In this document: piece by piece, positions 1 through 10,505 of the stretch | Layout: each line of letters begins with the position of its first letter | How positions within the stretch are numbered: the stretch's first letter is position 1 | From: Pseudenterobacter timonensis | Lineage (GTDB): Bacteria > Pseudomonadota > Gammaproteobacteria > Enterobacterales > Enterobacteriaceae | Direction: 5' to 3' | Length of the DNA: 64,000 nucleotides | Assembly: GCF_900021175.1 (NCBI RefSeq) | Contig: NZ_FCOP01000013.1 | Coordinates: 744,001-808,000, forward strand | Notes under the pieces: generated by a model | Seen by the model: the letters and a program-made list of their open reading frames with translations, nothing else | The model's database searches: none | Told to the model about the DNA's origin: nothing | Made by a program: the position numbers and the translations under genes

Positions 1-206
1 TCACCATGATCCGCAAAGCGGACGGCAGCGGTTACCGCCTGCACATCGCCCCGGAAATGGCGAACTACCCGCAGGATGAGTGTGAAGCTGCCGCCTTTAT
101 TAACAAGGTGATTGAAAGCGAAATTATGCGCGCGCCGGAGCAGTATCTCTGGGTGCACCGCCGCTTTAAAACGCGCCCGCAGGGCGAAGCCTCCCTCTAT
201 GTATAA
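1..206 (+). CDS. lpxP: LpxP-type lipid A palmitoleoyl acyltransferase, C-terminal end (partial)
   Basis: Only the last 67 or so codons are present; the frame is open from position 3 and stops with TAA at 204-206. The visible tail has the ending typical of the LpxL/LpxP/LpxM lysophospholipid-type acyltransferases (PEQYLWVHRRFKTRP). The family adds a secondary acyl chain to Kdo2-lipid IVA at the inner face of the cytoplasmic membrane; LpxP is the cold-induced enzyme using palmitoleate. LpxP is preferred over LpxL or LpxM because the gene lies directly upstream of ypdK-alaC, as in E. coli. The catalytic HX4D motif would lie outside the window, so activity cannot be judged. Confidence 0.85.
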   Translation, partial: TMIRKADGSGYRLHIAPEMANYPQDECEAAAFINKVIESEIMRAPEQYLWVHRRFKTRPQGEASLYV

Positions 207-553
207 TCTCGTGGGGTGGGTATTAAACGCCCCTCCAAAACGCGAAGGGTACGGTAAAAAAACAGGCGATTCAGGCGTCGCTGAGTCTATTATTATTACC
301 GTCCGAAATTAAACTGTCGCCGTTCCACGACACGTGTAAGTACTGGATATTAAAGGTAAAAATCACGCTTGCTACGGGCTAAATTAAAGCGTACATTAGC
401 GCCGTCTGGCTAAGGGAAAGCACAGAATTCTGAGCGGGCGTCAGCACTACGGCGGGATAATTCTTATTTACGTTTGCGCCTGACTTCCGCTCTCTATACT
501 CAGTTGGACTCTGTTTTTAAATGCGTGTCCTGAGACGCGTGGAGCGACGAAAC
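207..553. other. Intergenic region lpxP-ypdK, no gene seen
   Basis: These 347 bases contain no convincing coding frame; the short frames present have no recognisable product. The composition is more AT-rich than the flanking genes. The right part carries a candidate promoter for ypdK (474-500). I see no clear terminator for lpxP: there is no stem followed by a T run. An unannotated small RNA could lie here but nothing in the sequence proves one. Confidence 0.6.
474..500 (+). promoter_or_regulatory. Candidate promoter of ypdK, sigma-S-like -10
   Basis: A TTGCGC hexamer at 474-479 and TATACT at 495-500 are separated by 15 bases. The -10 is preceded by C (CTATACT), a feature favoured by sigma S. 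The next gene downstream on this strand is ypdK, about 54 bases on. The short spacer lowers confidence. Read from the sequence; no experimental support. Confidence 0.4.
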
Positions 554-625
554 GTGAAATATTTTTTTATGGGCATCTCGGTCATCTTCTTAGTCTGGGC
601 CGGAACCTTTGCCCTGATGATCTGA
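554..625 (+). CDS. ypdK: Small membrane protein YpdK (23 residues)
   Basis: A GTG start at 554 opens a 23-codon frame ending in TGA at 623-625. The product begins MKYFFMGIS and ends WAGTFALMI, matching what I remember of E. coli YpdK, a single-span inner-membrane microprotein of unknown role. Nearly the whole chain is hydrophobic and would form one transmembrane helix. A weak GGAG-like element lies about nine bases upstream. The location between lpxP and alaC, with a terminator immediately after, is the same as in E. coli. Function is unknown; conservation of sequence and place is the main evidence that it is real. Confidence 0.8.
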   Translation: MKYFFMGISVIFLVWAGTFALMI

Positions 626-641
626 GCGAAGAGAATACAGT

Positions 642-675
642 AAAAAAAGCAGGAGCCATTGGCTCCTGCTTTTTT
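642..675. terminator. Bidirectional terminator between ypdK and alaC
   Basis: An A run, a stem GCAGGAGCC, the loop ATT, the complement GGCTCCTGC and a T run follow each other. It can end ypdK on the plus strand and alaC on the minus strand. The T run overlaps the alaC stop codon. Confidence 0.9.
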
Positions 676-1903
676 ATACCTGTTCGGTAAGATTCTTAGG
701 CCCCGCAGCCAGCAGACCATCGGCGCGGAACATCGCTTTGATCCCCCTCACCGCCTGGCGGATACGGTCGCTGTTTTCGATTAACGCAAACCGTACATGG
801 GTATCTCCGTAATCCCCAAAGCCGATCCCCGGGGAGACGCAGACCTTAGCGTCCTGGAGCAGTTTTTTGGCAAACTCCAGCGACCCCATCGCCGCATAGG
901 GCTCAGGTATTTTGGCCCAGACGTACATGGAGGCTTTCGGGATCTCAACCATCCAGCCTGCTTCATGTAGCCCTTTGACCAGCACATCGCGACGGCGTTT
1001 ATACTGCGCGGCAATATCATGAACACACTGCTGATCGCCTTCCAGCGCGGCGATAGCCGCCACCTGCAGCGGCGTAAAGGTGCCGTAGTCATGATAGCTT
1101 TTGATACGCGCCAGGGCGTTCACCAGCGTTTTGTTACCGACCATAAAGCCGATGCGCCAGCCTGCCATGTTATAGCTTTTAGAGAGGGTAAAAAATTCCA
1201 CCGCCACGTCGCGCGCGCCTGGCACCTGCATGATGGAGGGCGCTTTCCAGCCGTCATACACGATATCGGCATAGGCAAGATCGTGAACCACCAGCACGTC
1301 ATAACGCTTCGCCAGCGCCACCACTTTCTCGAAAAATTCCAGTTCCACGCACTGAGCGGTCGGGTTGGAGGGGAAACCGAGGATCATCATCTTCGGCTTA
1401 GGGTAACTTTCGCGAATCGCGCGCTCCAGTTCGTTGAAAAAATCGACACCCTCCACCAGCGGCACGGAGCGGACCTGCGCCCCGGCAATGACCGCCCCGT
1501 AGATATGAATCGGGTAGCTCGGATTAGGCACCAGTACCGTATCGCCATGATCCAGCGTCGCCAGCATCAGGTGTGCCAGTCCCTCTTTGGAGCCGATGGT
1601 TACGATAGCCTCGCTTTCGGGGTCGATATCCACCTGATAGCGATCCTGATACCAGCGGGAGATGGCACGACGCAGACGCGGGATCCCGCGCGAGGTCGAG
1701 TAGCCATGCGTATCCGGGCGCTGGGCGACGGTGCAAAGTTTTTCCACGATATGCGGCGGCGTAGGGCCGTCGGGATTCCCCATGCTGAAATCGATAATGT
1801 CTTCGCCGCGCCGGCGCGCAGCCATTTTCAGTTCAGCCGTGATGTTAAAGACATAGGGGGGGAGACGATCGATACGCGTAAAGCGGCGTTCAGAAGCAGC
1901 CAT
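674..1903 (-). CDS. alaC: Glutamate-pyruvate aminotransferase AlaC
   Basis: A 409-residue fold-type I PLP aminotransferase. It makes L-alanine from pyruvate with glutamate as amino donor, and is one of the main alanine-forming enzymes together with AlaA and AvtA. Visible features are the N-terminal [12 protein letters not shown] segment, FPSNPTAQ around residues 178-184, and the PLP lysine K242 in [15 protein letters not shown]. Length and sequence match E. coli AlaC closely apart from the last few residues. The gene is monocistronic, divergent from ypdA, and ends at a bidirectional terminator. The 5' untranslated part carries two short hairpins (see the intergenic entry). Confidence 0.97.
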   Translation of the reverse strand: MAASERRFTRIDRLPPYVFNITAELKMAARRRGEDIIDFSMGNPDGPTPPHIVEKLCTVAQRPDTHGYSTSRGIPRLRRAISRWYQDRYQVDIDPESEAIVTIGSKEGLAHLMLATLDHGDTVLVPNPSYPIHIYGAVIAGAQVRSVPLVEGVDFFNELERAIRESYPKPKMMILGFPSNPTAQCVELEFFEKVVALAKRYDVLVVHDLAYADIVYDGWKAPSIMQVPGARDVAVEFFTLSKSYNMAGWRIGFMVGNKTLVNALARIKSYHDYGTFTPLQVAAIAALEGDQQCVHDIAAQYKRRRDVLVKGLHEAGWMVEIPKASMYVWAKIPEPYAAMGSLEFAKKLLQDAKVCVSPGIGFGDYGDTHVRFALIENSDRIRQAVRGIKAMFRADGLLAAGPKNLTEQV

Positions 1904-2289
1904 AGATTCCTCGGTTTAACGTGAGCGCCCGGACCGTCCGAGCGACGCCGCCACGTTTGTGGCGTGCTTAGAAAATAGCCTGAAAAATTTCCCGCTGTCG
2001 AGAGGGCAACCAAAAAATAATTTTCCCGCAAAATGGGAAGCGAAAGAATGAGAAAAGGGGAAGCCTGTTACTCGATATTGGATTATGGCAGCCGTTTCGT
2101 TAACCGCATGATATCAAGAGAATAACATTAATAAAATGAATGTGACCGCGTGCCGCCTGCTGAGGCATTCGCCCGTTAATCCCCTTTGAATGAAAGGGGC
2201 TTTCCGGTTTTTGATTAATTGCGCTGATGTCTGGTCATTACTGATACGATTTTTTATCATACGTTTTTCACGCTTTCCCAGGTTTAACC
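1904..2289. promoter_or_regulatory. Divergent control region alaC / ypdA
   Basis: These 386 bases separate two divergent genes and must hold both promoters. Close to alaC there are two small inverted repeats that would fold in its leader: a self-complementary CGGACCGTCCG at 1930-1940 and GCCACGTTTGTGGC at 1950-1963. The middle (about 2080-2170) is AT-rich. I could not assign a confident -35/-10 pair or a known operator. Confidence 0.5.
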
Positions 2290-3987
2290 GTGCACGAAAT
2301 TTTTAACATGCTGCTGGCGGTATTCGATCGCGCGGCGCTGATGCTTATCTGCCTCTTCTTTCTTATCCGCATTCGGCTTGTCCGGGAACTGCTTCATAAA
2401 TCCGCCCATTCACCGAAGGAGTTGCTGGCTGTTACCGCCGTTTTTTCCCTGCTTGCCTTATTCAGCACCTGGTCCGGCGTGCCGGTAGAGGGCTCGCTGG
2501 TTAACGTCCGCATTATCTCCGTTATGTCGGGCGGTATTTTATTCGGTCCGTGGGTCGGTATTATCACCGGCGTGATTGCCGGTACGCATCGTTATCTGAT
2601 TGATATCGGCGGCGTGACGGCGGCTCCCTGTTTTATCACCTGTATTATCGCCGGACTTTTTTCCGGCTGGATTAACCGCAAAGTGCCTAAAGCGCAGCAC
2701 TGGCGGGTGGGCATTCTCGCGGGAATGATCTGCGAAACCATGACCATGACGCTGGTGATCCTCATGGCTCCCACAACGGCGCTCGGGCTGGATATCGTCT
2801 CTAAAATTGGTATTCCGATGATCCTGGGCAGCGTCTGTATCGGCTTTATCGTGCTGCTGGTACAGAGCGTCGAAGGGGAAAGAGAGGCCAGCGCGGCGCG
2901 TCAGGCCAAGCTGGCGCTTGATATTGCCAACAAAACGCTGCCGCTATTTCGCCACGTCAACGCCGAGTCGCTGCGCCAGGTGTGCAATATCATCTGCCGC
3001 GATATCAACGCTGATGCGGTCGCGATTACCAATATCGAGCGCGTCCTCGCCTACGTGGGGGTGGGCGAAGCGAACTATCGCAACAATGATGACGCCATCA
3101 GCCCCACCACCCGCCAGGCGATCAACACTGGCACCATCATTATAAAAAATAATGATGAGGCGCACCGCACGCCCGAAATTCACTCCATGCTGGTGATCCC
3201 CTTGCGGGAAAAAGGGGTGGTGACCGGCACGCTCAAAATTTACTACTGCCATGCGCACCAGATCACCTCTTCGCTGCAGGAGATGGCGGTGGGGCTGTCG
3301 CAAATTATCTCCACCCAGCTGGAGGTATCGCGTGCGGAGCAGCTTCGGGAGATGGCTAATAAGGCTGAACTGCGCGCGCTGCAAAGCAAGATCAATCCCC
3401 ATTTCCTCTTTAACGCCCTCAACGCTATCTCTTCCTCGATTCGCCTGAATCCGGACACCGCCCGCCAGCTGATTTTTAACCTGTCGCGCTATCTGCGCTA
3501 CAACATTGAGCTGAAGGATGACGAGCAGATCGACATCAAAAAAGAGCTGTATCAGATCAAGGATTACATCGCCATTGAGCAGGCGCGTTTTGGCGATAAG
3601 CTGACGGTTATCTACGATATTGATGAAGAGGTGAACTGCGTCATCCCCAGCCTGCTGATCCAGCCGCTGGTGGAAAACGCGATCGTCCACGGCATTCAGC
3701 CCTGCAAAGGGAAAGGGGTTGTAACCATCAGCGTGGAGGAGTACGGCAACCGGGTGCGCGTGGCGGTGCGGGATACCGGCCATGGTATCGATCCGGCGGT
3801 GATTGCCCGCGTGGAGGCAAATGAGATGCCGGGTAATAAAATTGGCCTGCTGAACGTCCATCATCGTGTCAAGCTGCTGTATGGTGAAGGGCTGCATATA
3901 CGCCGCCTGGATCCGGGAACGGAGATCGCTTTTTATCTTCCCCACGCCCGGCTGCCCGGCCCCGCGCAGCCCCTTTTACTGCCCTGA
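2290..3987 (+). CDS. ypdA: Sensor histidine kinase YpdA (pyruvate-responsive, LytS family)
   Basis: A 565-residue membrane kinase starting at GTG. The N-terminal 200 or so residues form the multi-span 5TM-5TMR_LYT sensor, followed by a GAF-like domain (about 220-345). The LytS-type kinase core has the phospho-accepting H371 in [11 protein letters not shown], and the ATPase has VENAIVHG and DTGHGIDP. In E. coli YpdA/YpdB responds to extracellular pyruvate and turns on the transporter gene yhjX. It sits 14 bases upstream of ypdB in a two-gene operon. In E. coli the operon continues into ypdC and the fry PTS genes; here it does not. Confidence 0.96.
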   Translation: MHEIFNMLLAVFDRAALMLICLFFLIRIRLVRELLHKSAHSPKELLAVTAVFSLLALFSTWSGVPVEGSLVNVRIISVMSGGILFGPWVGIITGVIAGTHRYLIDIGGVTAAPCFITCIIAGLFSGWINRKVPKAQHWRVGILAGMICETMTMTLVILMAPTTALGLDIVSKIGIPMILGSVCIGFIVLLVQSVEGEREASAARQAKLALDIANKTLPLFRHVNAESLRQVCNIICRDINADAVAITNIERVLAYVGVGEANYRNNDDAISPTTRQAINTGTIIIKNNDEAHRTPEIHSMLVIPLREKGVVTGTLKIYYCHAHQITSSLQEMAVGLSQIISTQLEVSRAEQLREMANKAELRALQSKINPHFLFNALNAISSSIRLNPDTARQLIFNLSRYLRYNIELKDDEQIDIKKELYQIKDYIAIEQARFGDKLTVIYDIDEEVNCVIPSLLIQPLVENAIVHGIQPCKGKGVVTISVEEYGNRVRVAVRDTGHGIDPAVIARVEANEMPGNKIGLLNVHHRVKLLYGEGLHIRRLDPGTEIAFYLPHARLPGPAQPLLLP

Positions 3988-4001
3988 CTCTGGAGTAAAC
4001 T

Positions 4002-4739
4002 ATGAAAGTCATCATCGTGGAAGATGAGTTCCTGGCTCAGCAGGAGCTGTCGTGGCTGATTAAAACACACAGCCAGATGGAGATAGTGGGCACGTTTGAG
4101 GATGGACTGGACGTGCTGAAATTTCTTCAGCACAACCGGGTCGACGCCATTTTTCTGGATATTAATATCCCGTCGCTCGACGGCGTACTGCTGGCGCAAA
4201 ACATTAATCAGTTTGCCCATAAGCCATTTATCGTGTTCGTTACCGCCTGGAAAGAGCATGCGGTGGAAGCCTTCGAGCTGGAAGCGTTCGACTATATTTT
4301 AAAACCTTGGCAGGAGTCGCGTATTGTCAGCATGCTGCAGAAGCTGGAGCTGGCATGGCAGCAGCAGAACAGCCCGCAGCCGGGCGCTGCCCCCACCTCG
4401 CCTCGCGAAAATGACACTCTCAATCTGATCAAGGATGAGCGGATTATCGTGACGCCGATGGATGACATCTACTATGCGGAGGCGCACGAGAAGATGACGT
4501 TCGTCTATACGCGACGAGAGTCCTACGTCATGCCGATGAACATCACCGAGTTTTGCAGCAAACTGCCCGCGTCGCACTTCTTTCGCTGCCATCGCTCGTT
4601 TTGCGTTAACCTGAACAAGATCCGCGAGATCGAGCCCTGGTTTAACAATACCTATATTCTGCGGCTTAAAGATCTCGACTTCCAGGTGCCGGTCAGCCGA
4701 AGCAAGGTGAAGGAGTTCAGGCAGCTGATGCATCTGTAG
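4002..4739 (+). CDS. ypdB: LytTR response regulator YpdB
   Basis: A 245-residue partner of YpdA. The receiver domain (1-120) has the acidic pair near residues 7-8 (VEDE), the phospho-acceptor D53 in IFLDINIPSLDG, and the conserved K of ILKPW. The C-terminal LytTR DNA-binding domain (about 140-245) contains the FFRCHRSFCVNLNKI motif. The family binds direct repeats upstream of target promoters; the known E. coli target is yhjX. An SD-like GGAG lies shortly before the ATG. Ends just before a hairpin shared with the convergent glk. Confidence 0.96.
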   Translation: MKVIIVEDEFLAQQELSWLIKTHSQMEIVGTFEDGLDVLKFLQHNRVDAIFLDINIPSLDGVLLAQNINQFAHKPFIVFVTAWKEHAVEAFELEAFDYILKPWQESRIVSMLQKLELAWQQQNSPQPGAAPTSPRENDTLNLIKDERIIVTPMDDIYYAEAHEKMTFVYTRRESYVMPMNITEFCSKLPASHFFRCHRSFCVNLNKIREIEPWFNNTYILRLKDLDFQVPVSRSKVKEFRQLMHL

Positions 4740-4761
4740 CCCTCTCCTGAAGAGAGGGCTA
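4737..4761. terminator. Hairpin between convergent ypdB and glk
   Basis: TAGCCCTCTC, loop CTGA, and a matching right arm form a perfect 10-bp stem that includes the ypdB stop codon. Only a short T stretch follows, so it is a weak or factor-assisted terminator at best. Confidence 0.45.
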
Positions 4762-4766
4762 TGCTT

Positions 4767-5732
4767 TCAGAGGATTTGCCCCAGCGTCTGACGCAGGTGC
4801 GCCCCGGAACCCAGCAGGCCGGGGTTATCATGGACGATCAGATAGACCGGAATGTCCTGGACGTAGGCTTTAAAGCGCCCTTTATCCTCAAAGCCGCCAC
4901 GAAAACCTGACGCTTTGAAAAACTCCAGGAAGCGCGGCACGATGCCGCCTGCGATATATACCCCGCCAAAGGTACCAAGCGTCAGCGCCAGGTTACCGCC
5001 GAACCGCCCCATCAGGACGCAAAACAACGACAGCGCGCGACGGCAGTCGGTGCAGCTATCCGCCAGGGCACGTTCGGTAATATCCTTCGGCTGAAGATTG
5101 TCCGGCAGACGACCGTCTGACTTAACAATGGCGCGATAGAGGTTCACCAGCCCCGGGCCGGAGAGCACACGCTCGGCGGAGACATGCCCCAGCTCGGCGC
5201 GCAGCTCGTGCAGGATAATCCCCTCTTCTTCGCTGTTCGGCGCAAAGTCCACATGTCCGCCCTCACCCGGCAGGCTGACCCATCGTCTGTCGACGTGAAC
5301 CAGGTGCGCCACGCCAAGGCCGGTACCCGCGCCATAAACGGCGATCGGTTTCCCCTCCACCGGCTGCGCACCGCCAAACTGAATCAGCTCGTCCGCCTTC
5401 AGCATCGGGATAGCCATTGATACAGCGGTGAAATCATTGATAATTTCAAGATGCGCGAAGCCCAGATTCTTTTTCATCTCTGCAATGGAGAACGCCCAGG
5501 TGTGGTTGGTCATCGCCACCCAGTCGCCGGTGATCGGGCAGGCGATGGCGATGCAGCCATCCTCGACGCTCACCTCATGCTCCTCCAGATAGACGCGAAC
5601 CACCGCCTCCAGGCTTGGATAGTCCAGCCCGGAGTAGGTTTTCGCCCGGCTAATCTCACCGGTGTTGATATCGCAGAGAGCCAGGCGGGCGTTGGTGCCG
5701 CCGACATCCCCTACTAAAGCATATTTTGTCAT
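4767..5732 (-). CDS. glk: Glucokinase
   Basis: A 321-residue cytoplasmic ATP-dependent kinase that converts free glucose to glucose 6-phosphate, used mainly for glucose that does not enter through the PTS. The N terminus carries the phosphate-binding [11 protein letters not shown] (residues 9-19). The catalytic aspartate is D100 in IINDFTAV, followed by GAGTGLGVA and [10 protein letters not shown]. Length equals the E. coli bacterial-type glucokinase. Convergent with ypdB and divergent from yfeO; no operon partner. Confidence 0.97.
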   Translation of the reverse strand: MTKYALVGDVGGTNARLALCDINTGEISRAKTYSGLDYPSLEAVVRVYLEEHEVSVEDGCIAIACPITGDWVAMTNHTWAFSIAEMKKNLGFAHLEIINDFTAVSMAIPMLKADELIQFGGAQPVEGKPIAVYGAGTGLGVAHLVHVDRRWVSLPGEGGHVDFAPNSEEEGIILHELRAELGHVSAERVLSGPGLVNLYRAIVKSDGRLPDNLQPKDITERALADSCTDCRRALSLFCVLMGRFGGNLALTLGTFGGVYIAGGIVPRFLEFFKASGFRGGFEDKGRFKAYVQDIPVYLIVHDNPGLLGSGAHLRQTLGQIL

Positions 5733-5936
5733 TCTTCTACTGCTCCGCTAAAGTCAGAATAATTCTTTAGGACACTGTAAATTCACGGCCTGATAACGAC
5801 AACGACCTGTATGCGCATGCTCCAGGATTATCGATCTTCGTCACAAAAGAACTTTACCGTTTCAGCACCTTTTGCACTATTACCTTCAGGCTGAATGTGC
5901 AAAGTATTGACCACAGTTTTGTACAAGGAAATCATC

Positions 5937-7163
5937 ATGCTCCATCCGCGAGCCAGAACCATGCTGCTGCTGGCGTTGCCAGCGCTGATTATTGGCGTGG
6001 CCTCCAGTCTGGTATTGATCGTCGTTATGAAAGTCGCCTCGGTGCTGCAAACGTTACTCTGGACCGCCCTGCCGATGCGGCTCGGTATCGATGCCGCCTC
6101 GCCGGGCTGGATTATCCTGCTGCTGACCCTGACCGGTATAGCCGTAGGGCTGGTCATCCGTTTCAGCCCAGGGCACGCCGGCCCCGATCCAGCACAGGAG
6201 CCGCTGATTGGCGCTCCAATCCCCCCCGCCGCGCTGCCGGGACTGCTGATTGCGCTGATCCTCGGGCTGGCGGGCGGCGTGAGCCTTGGCCCGGAACATC
6301 CTATTATGGCCGTTAATATTGCTCTGGCGGTCTTTCTGGGCTCGCGCGCGTTCCCCCGGGTGGGAGCGCTGGACTGGACCATCCTCGCATCCGCCGGAAC
6401 TATCGGCGCGCTCTTTGGTACGCCGGTTGCCGCCGCGCTTATCTTCTCCCAGACGCTACAGAGTAATAAGGATGTGCCGCTCTGGGATCGCCTTTTTGCG
6501 CCGCTAATGGCCGCCGCCGCCGGGGCGCTGACCACCGGACTCTTTTTTCAACCCCGCTTCTCCCTGCCCATCCCCCACTACGGACAGATGCAGCTTACCG
6601 ATATCTTTAGCGGGGCGATCGTCGCGGCGATTGCCATTGCGCTAGGGATGATTGCCGTCTGGGCCCTGCCGAAAATGCATACTTTGATGCACCAGCTTAA
6701 ACACCCGGTGCTGGTGCTCGGCATCGGAGGATTTCTGCTTGGCATTCTGGGAACTATCGGCGGCCCGATAACGCTCTTCAAAGGGCTGGACGAGATGCAG
6801 CAGATGGCCTTCAGCCAGATTTTTAGCGCACAGGACTATCTGCTGTTTGCGGTGGTTAAGCTGGCGGCTATTGTCGTGGCGGCGGCGTGCGGCTTTCGTG
6901 GCGGGCGGATTTTTCCGGCGGTCTTTGTCGGCGTGGCGCTGGGTCTGATGCTGCACCAGCATGTCGATGCTGTCCCGGCGGCGATCACGATTTCCTGCTC
7001 GATTCTGGGGCTGGTGCTGGTGGTGACCCGGGATGCCTGGTTAAGCCTCTTTATGGCCGCAGTGGTGGTACCAGATACCACCCTGCTGCCGCTGCTCTGC
7101 ATTGTCATGTTGCCCGCCTGGCTCCTGCTGGCGGGCAAACCCATGCTAATGGCGAAGCGGTAG
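5937..7163 (+). CDS. yfeO: CLC-family ion transport protein YfeO
   Basis: About 408 residues with roughly ten hydrophobic spans. The CLC-type [10 protein letters not shown] element lies near residue 115 and the [14 protein letters not shown] segment near residues 320-333. It resembles E. coli YfeO, a putative chloride-channel family member without a proven substrate. I chose the ATG at 5937 because the homologue starts MLHPRARTM and AAGGA lies about eight bases upstream; an in-frame start at 5895 is less likely. Convergent with ipdC, with only four bases between the stop codons. Confidence 0.92.
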   Translation: MLHPRARTMLLLALPALIIGVASSLVLIVVMKVASVLQTLLWTALPMRLGIDAASPGWIILLLTLTGIAVGLVIRFSPGHAGPDPAQEPLIGAPIPPAALPGLLIALILGLAGGVSLGPEHPIMAVNIALAVFLGSRAFPRVGALDWTILASAGTIGALFGTPVAAALIFSQTLQSNKDVPLWDRLFAPLMAAAAGALTTGLFFQPRFSLPIPHYGQMQLTDIFSGAIVAAIAIALGMIAVWALPKMHTLMHQLKHPVLVLGIGGFLLGILGTIGGPITLFKGLDEMQQMAFSQIFSAQDYLLFAVVKLAAIVVAAACGFRGGRIFPAVFVGVALGLMLHQHVDAVPAAITISCSILGLVLVVTRDAWLSLFMAAVVVPDTTLLPLLCIVMLPAWLLLAGKPMLMAKR

Positions 7164-7167
7164 TCAA

Positions 7168-8859
<1,692 letters not shown>

Positions 8860-8958
8860 TCAGATAAGCGCGAAACCTTTCCAGAAATAGCCAAAAGAAA
8901 GCTGCGGAAAGAAGGGTTTACGCAAAGAGTTCGAAAAATCCGCTTTTCAAAGGCGTTG

Positions 8959-8972
8959 TGTAAACGTATACA
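8959..8972. promoter_or_regulatory. Candidate operator between ipdC and the aldo-keto reductase gene
   Basis: TGTAAACGTATACA is a near-palindrome in the 186-base divergent region. TyrR controls ipdC in Enterobacter, and its box is TGTAAA-N6-TTTACA. The left half matches exactly but the spacing does not, so a TyrR assignment is uncertain. It could also belong to another regulator. Confidence 0.3.
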
Positions 8973-9006
8973 TGGATAGCGACCAACGACATCCGGGGAG
9001 AAGAGG

Positions 9007-10005
9007 ATGGTTTTTCAGGCACAGAAAACACGTTATCAGTCAATGCACTATCGCCGTTGCGGAGAGAGCGGTCTTAAGCTTCCCGCCATTTCTCTGGGAC
9101 TGTGGCATAACTTCGGCGATACCACGCTTCTTGAAAACAGCCGTCAACTTTTACAGCGCGCGTTCGAATGCGGGATAACTCACTTCGATCTTGCCAATAA
9201 TTATGGTCCGCCCCCGGGCTCCGCCGAGCGTAATTTTGGCCGGATTCTGGCGGAGGATTTCCTGCCCTACCGGGATGAGCTGATTATCTCCACCAAAGCG
9301 GGCTACACCATGTGGGAGGGGCCATACGGCGACTGGGGCTCGCGTAAGTACCTGATTGCCAGCCTCGATCAGAGCCTGAAGCGTATGGGGCTGGAATATG
9401 TGGATATTTTCTATCATCACCGCCCGGATCCGCAGACGCCGCTGCAGGAAACGATGAAAGCGCTAGACCATGTGGTGCGTCAGGGGAAAGCGCTGTATAT
9501 CGGTCTTTCCAATTACCCGGCGGAAATGGCGCGGGAAGCGTTCAGGATCCTCAACGACTTAGGCACGCCGTGCCTTATCCACCAGCCGAAATACTCCATG
9601 TTTGAACGTGCGCCTGAAGAAGGGTTACTGGACGCGTTGCGGGAAAACGGGGTGGGATGCATCCCCTTCTCCCCGCTGGCGGGCGGTCAGCTGACCGATC
9701 GCTATCTGCACGGCATCCCGCCGAACTCGCGGGCAGCCAGCGCCAGCCGCTTCCTTAATCCGGAGCAGATCACTGCCGAGAAGCTGTCGCAGGTACGCCA
9801 GCTGAACGCGCTGGCGGAAAGCCGCGGGCAGAAACTCTCCCAGATGGCGCTGGCCTGGATATTGCGCCACGACGCAGTAACCTCCGTGCTGATTGGCGCC
9901 AGTAAAACGGCCCAGATTGACGATGCTGTCGGCATGCTGGCGAATCAGCACTTTACTCCACAGGAACTGGAAACCATCGAAACGATCCTTGCGCAACCGC
10001 TTTAG
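9007..10005 (+). CDS. YghZ-type aldo-keto reductase
   Basis: A 332-residue TIM-barrel NADPH-dependent oxidoreductase of the AKR14 type, like E. coli YghZ (GprA), which reduces L-glyceraldehyde 3-phosphate and methylglyoxal. The expected catalytic residues are in place: D and Y in HFDLANNYGPPPGSAE, K in IISTKAGY, and H in FYHHRPD. The C-terminal cofactor part reads VTSVLIGASKTAQI. The ATG follows GGGGAGAAGAGG, a good ribosome site. It is a paralogue-like gene in an extra position rather than the yghZ locus, so I give no symbol. Divergence from ipdC suggests a possible role in handling indole or other aldehydes, but that is inference. Confidence 0.85.
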   Translation: MVFQAQKTRYQSMHYRRCGESGLKLPAISLGLWHNFGDTTLLENSRQLLQRAFECGITHFDLANNYGPPPGSAERNFGRILAEDFLPYRDELIISTKAGYTMWEGPYGDWGSRKYLIASLDQSLKRMGLEYVDIFYHHRPDPQTPLQETMKALDHVVRQGKALYIGLSNYPAEMAREAFRILNDLGTPCLIHQPKYSMFERAPEEGLLDALRENGVGCIPFSPLAGGQLTDRYLHGIPPNSRAASASRFLNPEQITAEKLSQVRQLNALAESRGQKLSQMALAWILRHDAVTSVLIGASKTAQIDDAVGMLANQHFTPQELETIETILAQPL

Positions 10006-10117
10006 CAAAAAGTGCTCTCCTTCGTAAATTAGGAGTTGAGGCGATGATATGGGGATTTACCACCTCGTAATATTGCGTTAACAGGCCGTTTACGGCTCCG
10101 ATCGTGAAGGAGAGAAC

Positions 10118-10474
10118 ATGTTCAGGTCACTGATTCTGGCCGCTGTGCTAATGGCAACAGCGCCTCTAATCGCCAATGCAGGCGAAATCACCCTGTTGCC
10201 CTCGGTGAAGTTGCAAATTGGCGATCGCGACGATTATGGGCGGTACTGGGACGGCGGCTACTGGCGCGACCGTGATTACTGGCACCGACACTATGAATGG
10301 CGTGGCAACCACTGGCGCCACCATGATAATGGCCGACATCGCGGCTGGGACAAACATAACGCTTATGAGCGCGGCTATCGTGAAGGCTGGCGCGATCGTG
10401 ACGACCATCGCGGCTGGGGAAAACCAGGTAAAGGTCGTGGTCACGGCCACGGACATGGCGGACATCGCCACTAA
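10118..10474 (+). CDS. ypeC: Exported His/Arg/Asp/Gly-rich protein YpeC (DUF2502)
   Basis: A 118-residue protein with a cleavable signal peptide (residues 1-21, ending IANAG) followed by the conserved [16 protein letters not shown] block. The rest is low-complexity and rich in Trp, Arg, Asp and His, with an [18 protein letters not shown] segment and a Gly-His tail ([11 protein letters not shown]). Slightly longer than E. coli YpeC. No function is established. The His-rich tail suggests metal or polyanion binding in the periplasm, which is speculation. Its own promoter region and terminator imply a single-gene unit. Confidence 0.9.
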   Translation: MFRSLILAAVLMATAPLIANAGEITLLPSVKLQIGDRDDYGRYWDGGYWRDRDYWHRHYEWRGNHWRHHDNGRHRGWDKHNAYERGYREGWRDRDDHRGWGKPGKGRGHGHGHGGHRH

Positions 10475-10479
10475 CTGAT

Positions 10480-10505
10480 AAAGGAGCCAGCAGGCTCCTT
10501 TTTTT
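10480..10505 (+). terminator. Rho-independent terminator of ypeC
   Basis: The stem AAGGAGCC / GGCTCCTT with loop AGCA is followed by seven T. The T run touches the stop codon of the convergent mntH. Confidence 0.9.

Noticed and set aside
1019-1924. 301-codon open frame antisense to alaC
   Set aside because: Low-complexity Arg/His/Gln shadow of alaC, which matches its family over the full length.
10051-10070. Very short leader-like frame (about eight codons) before ypeC
   Set aside because: No attenuator structure or codon bias follows it, and it ends far from ypeC.
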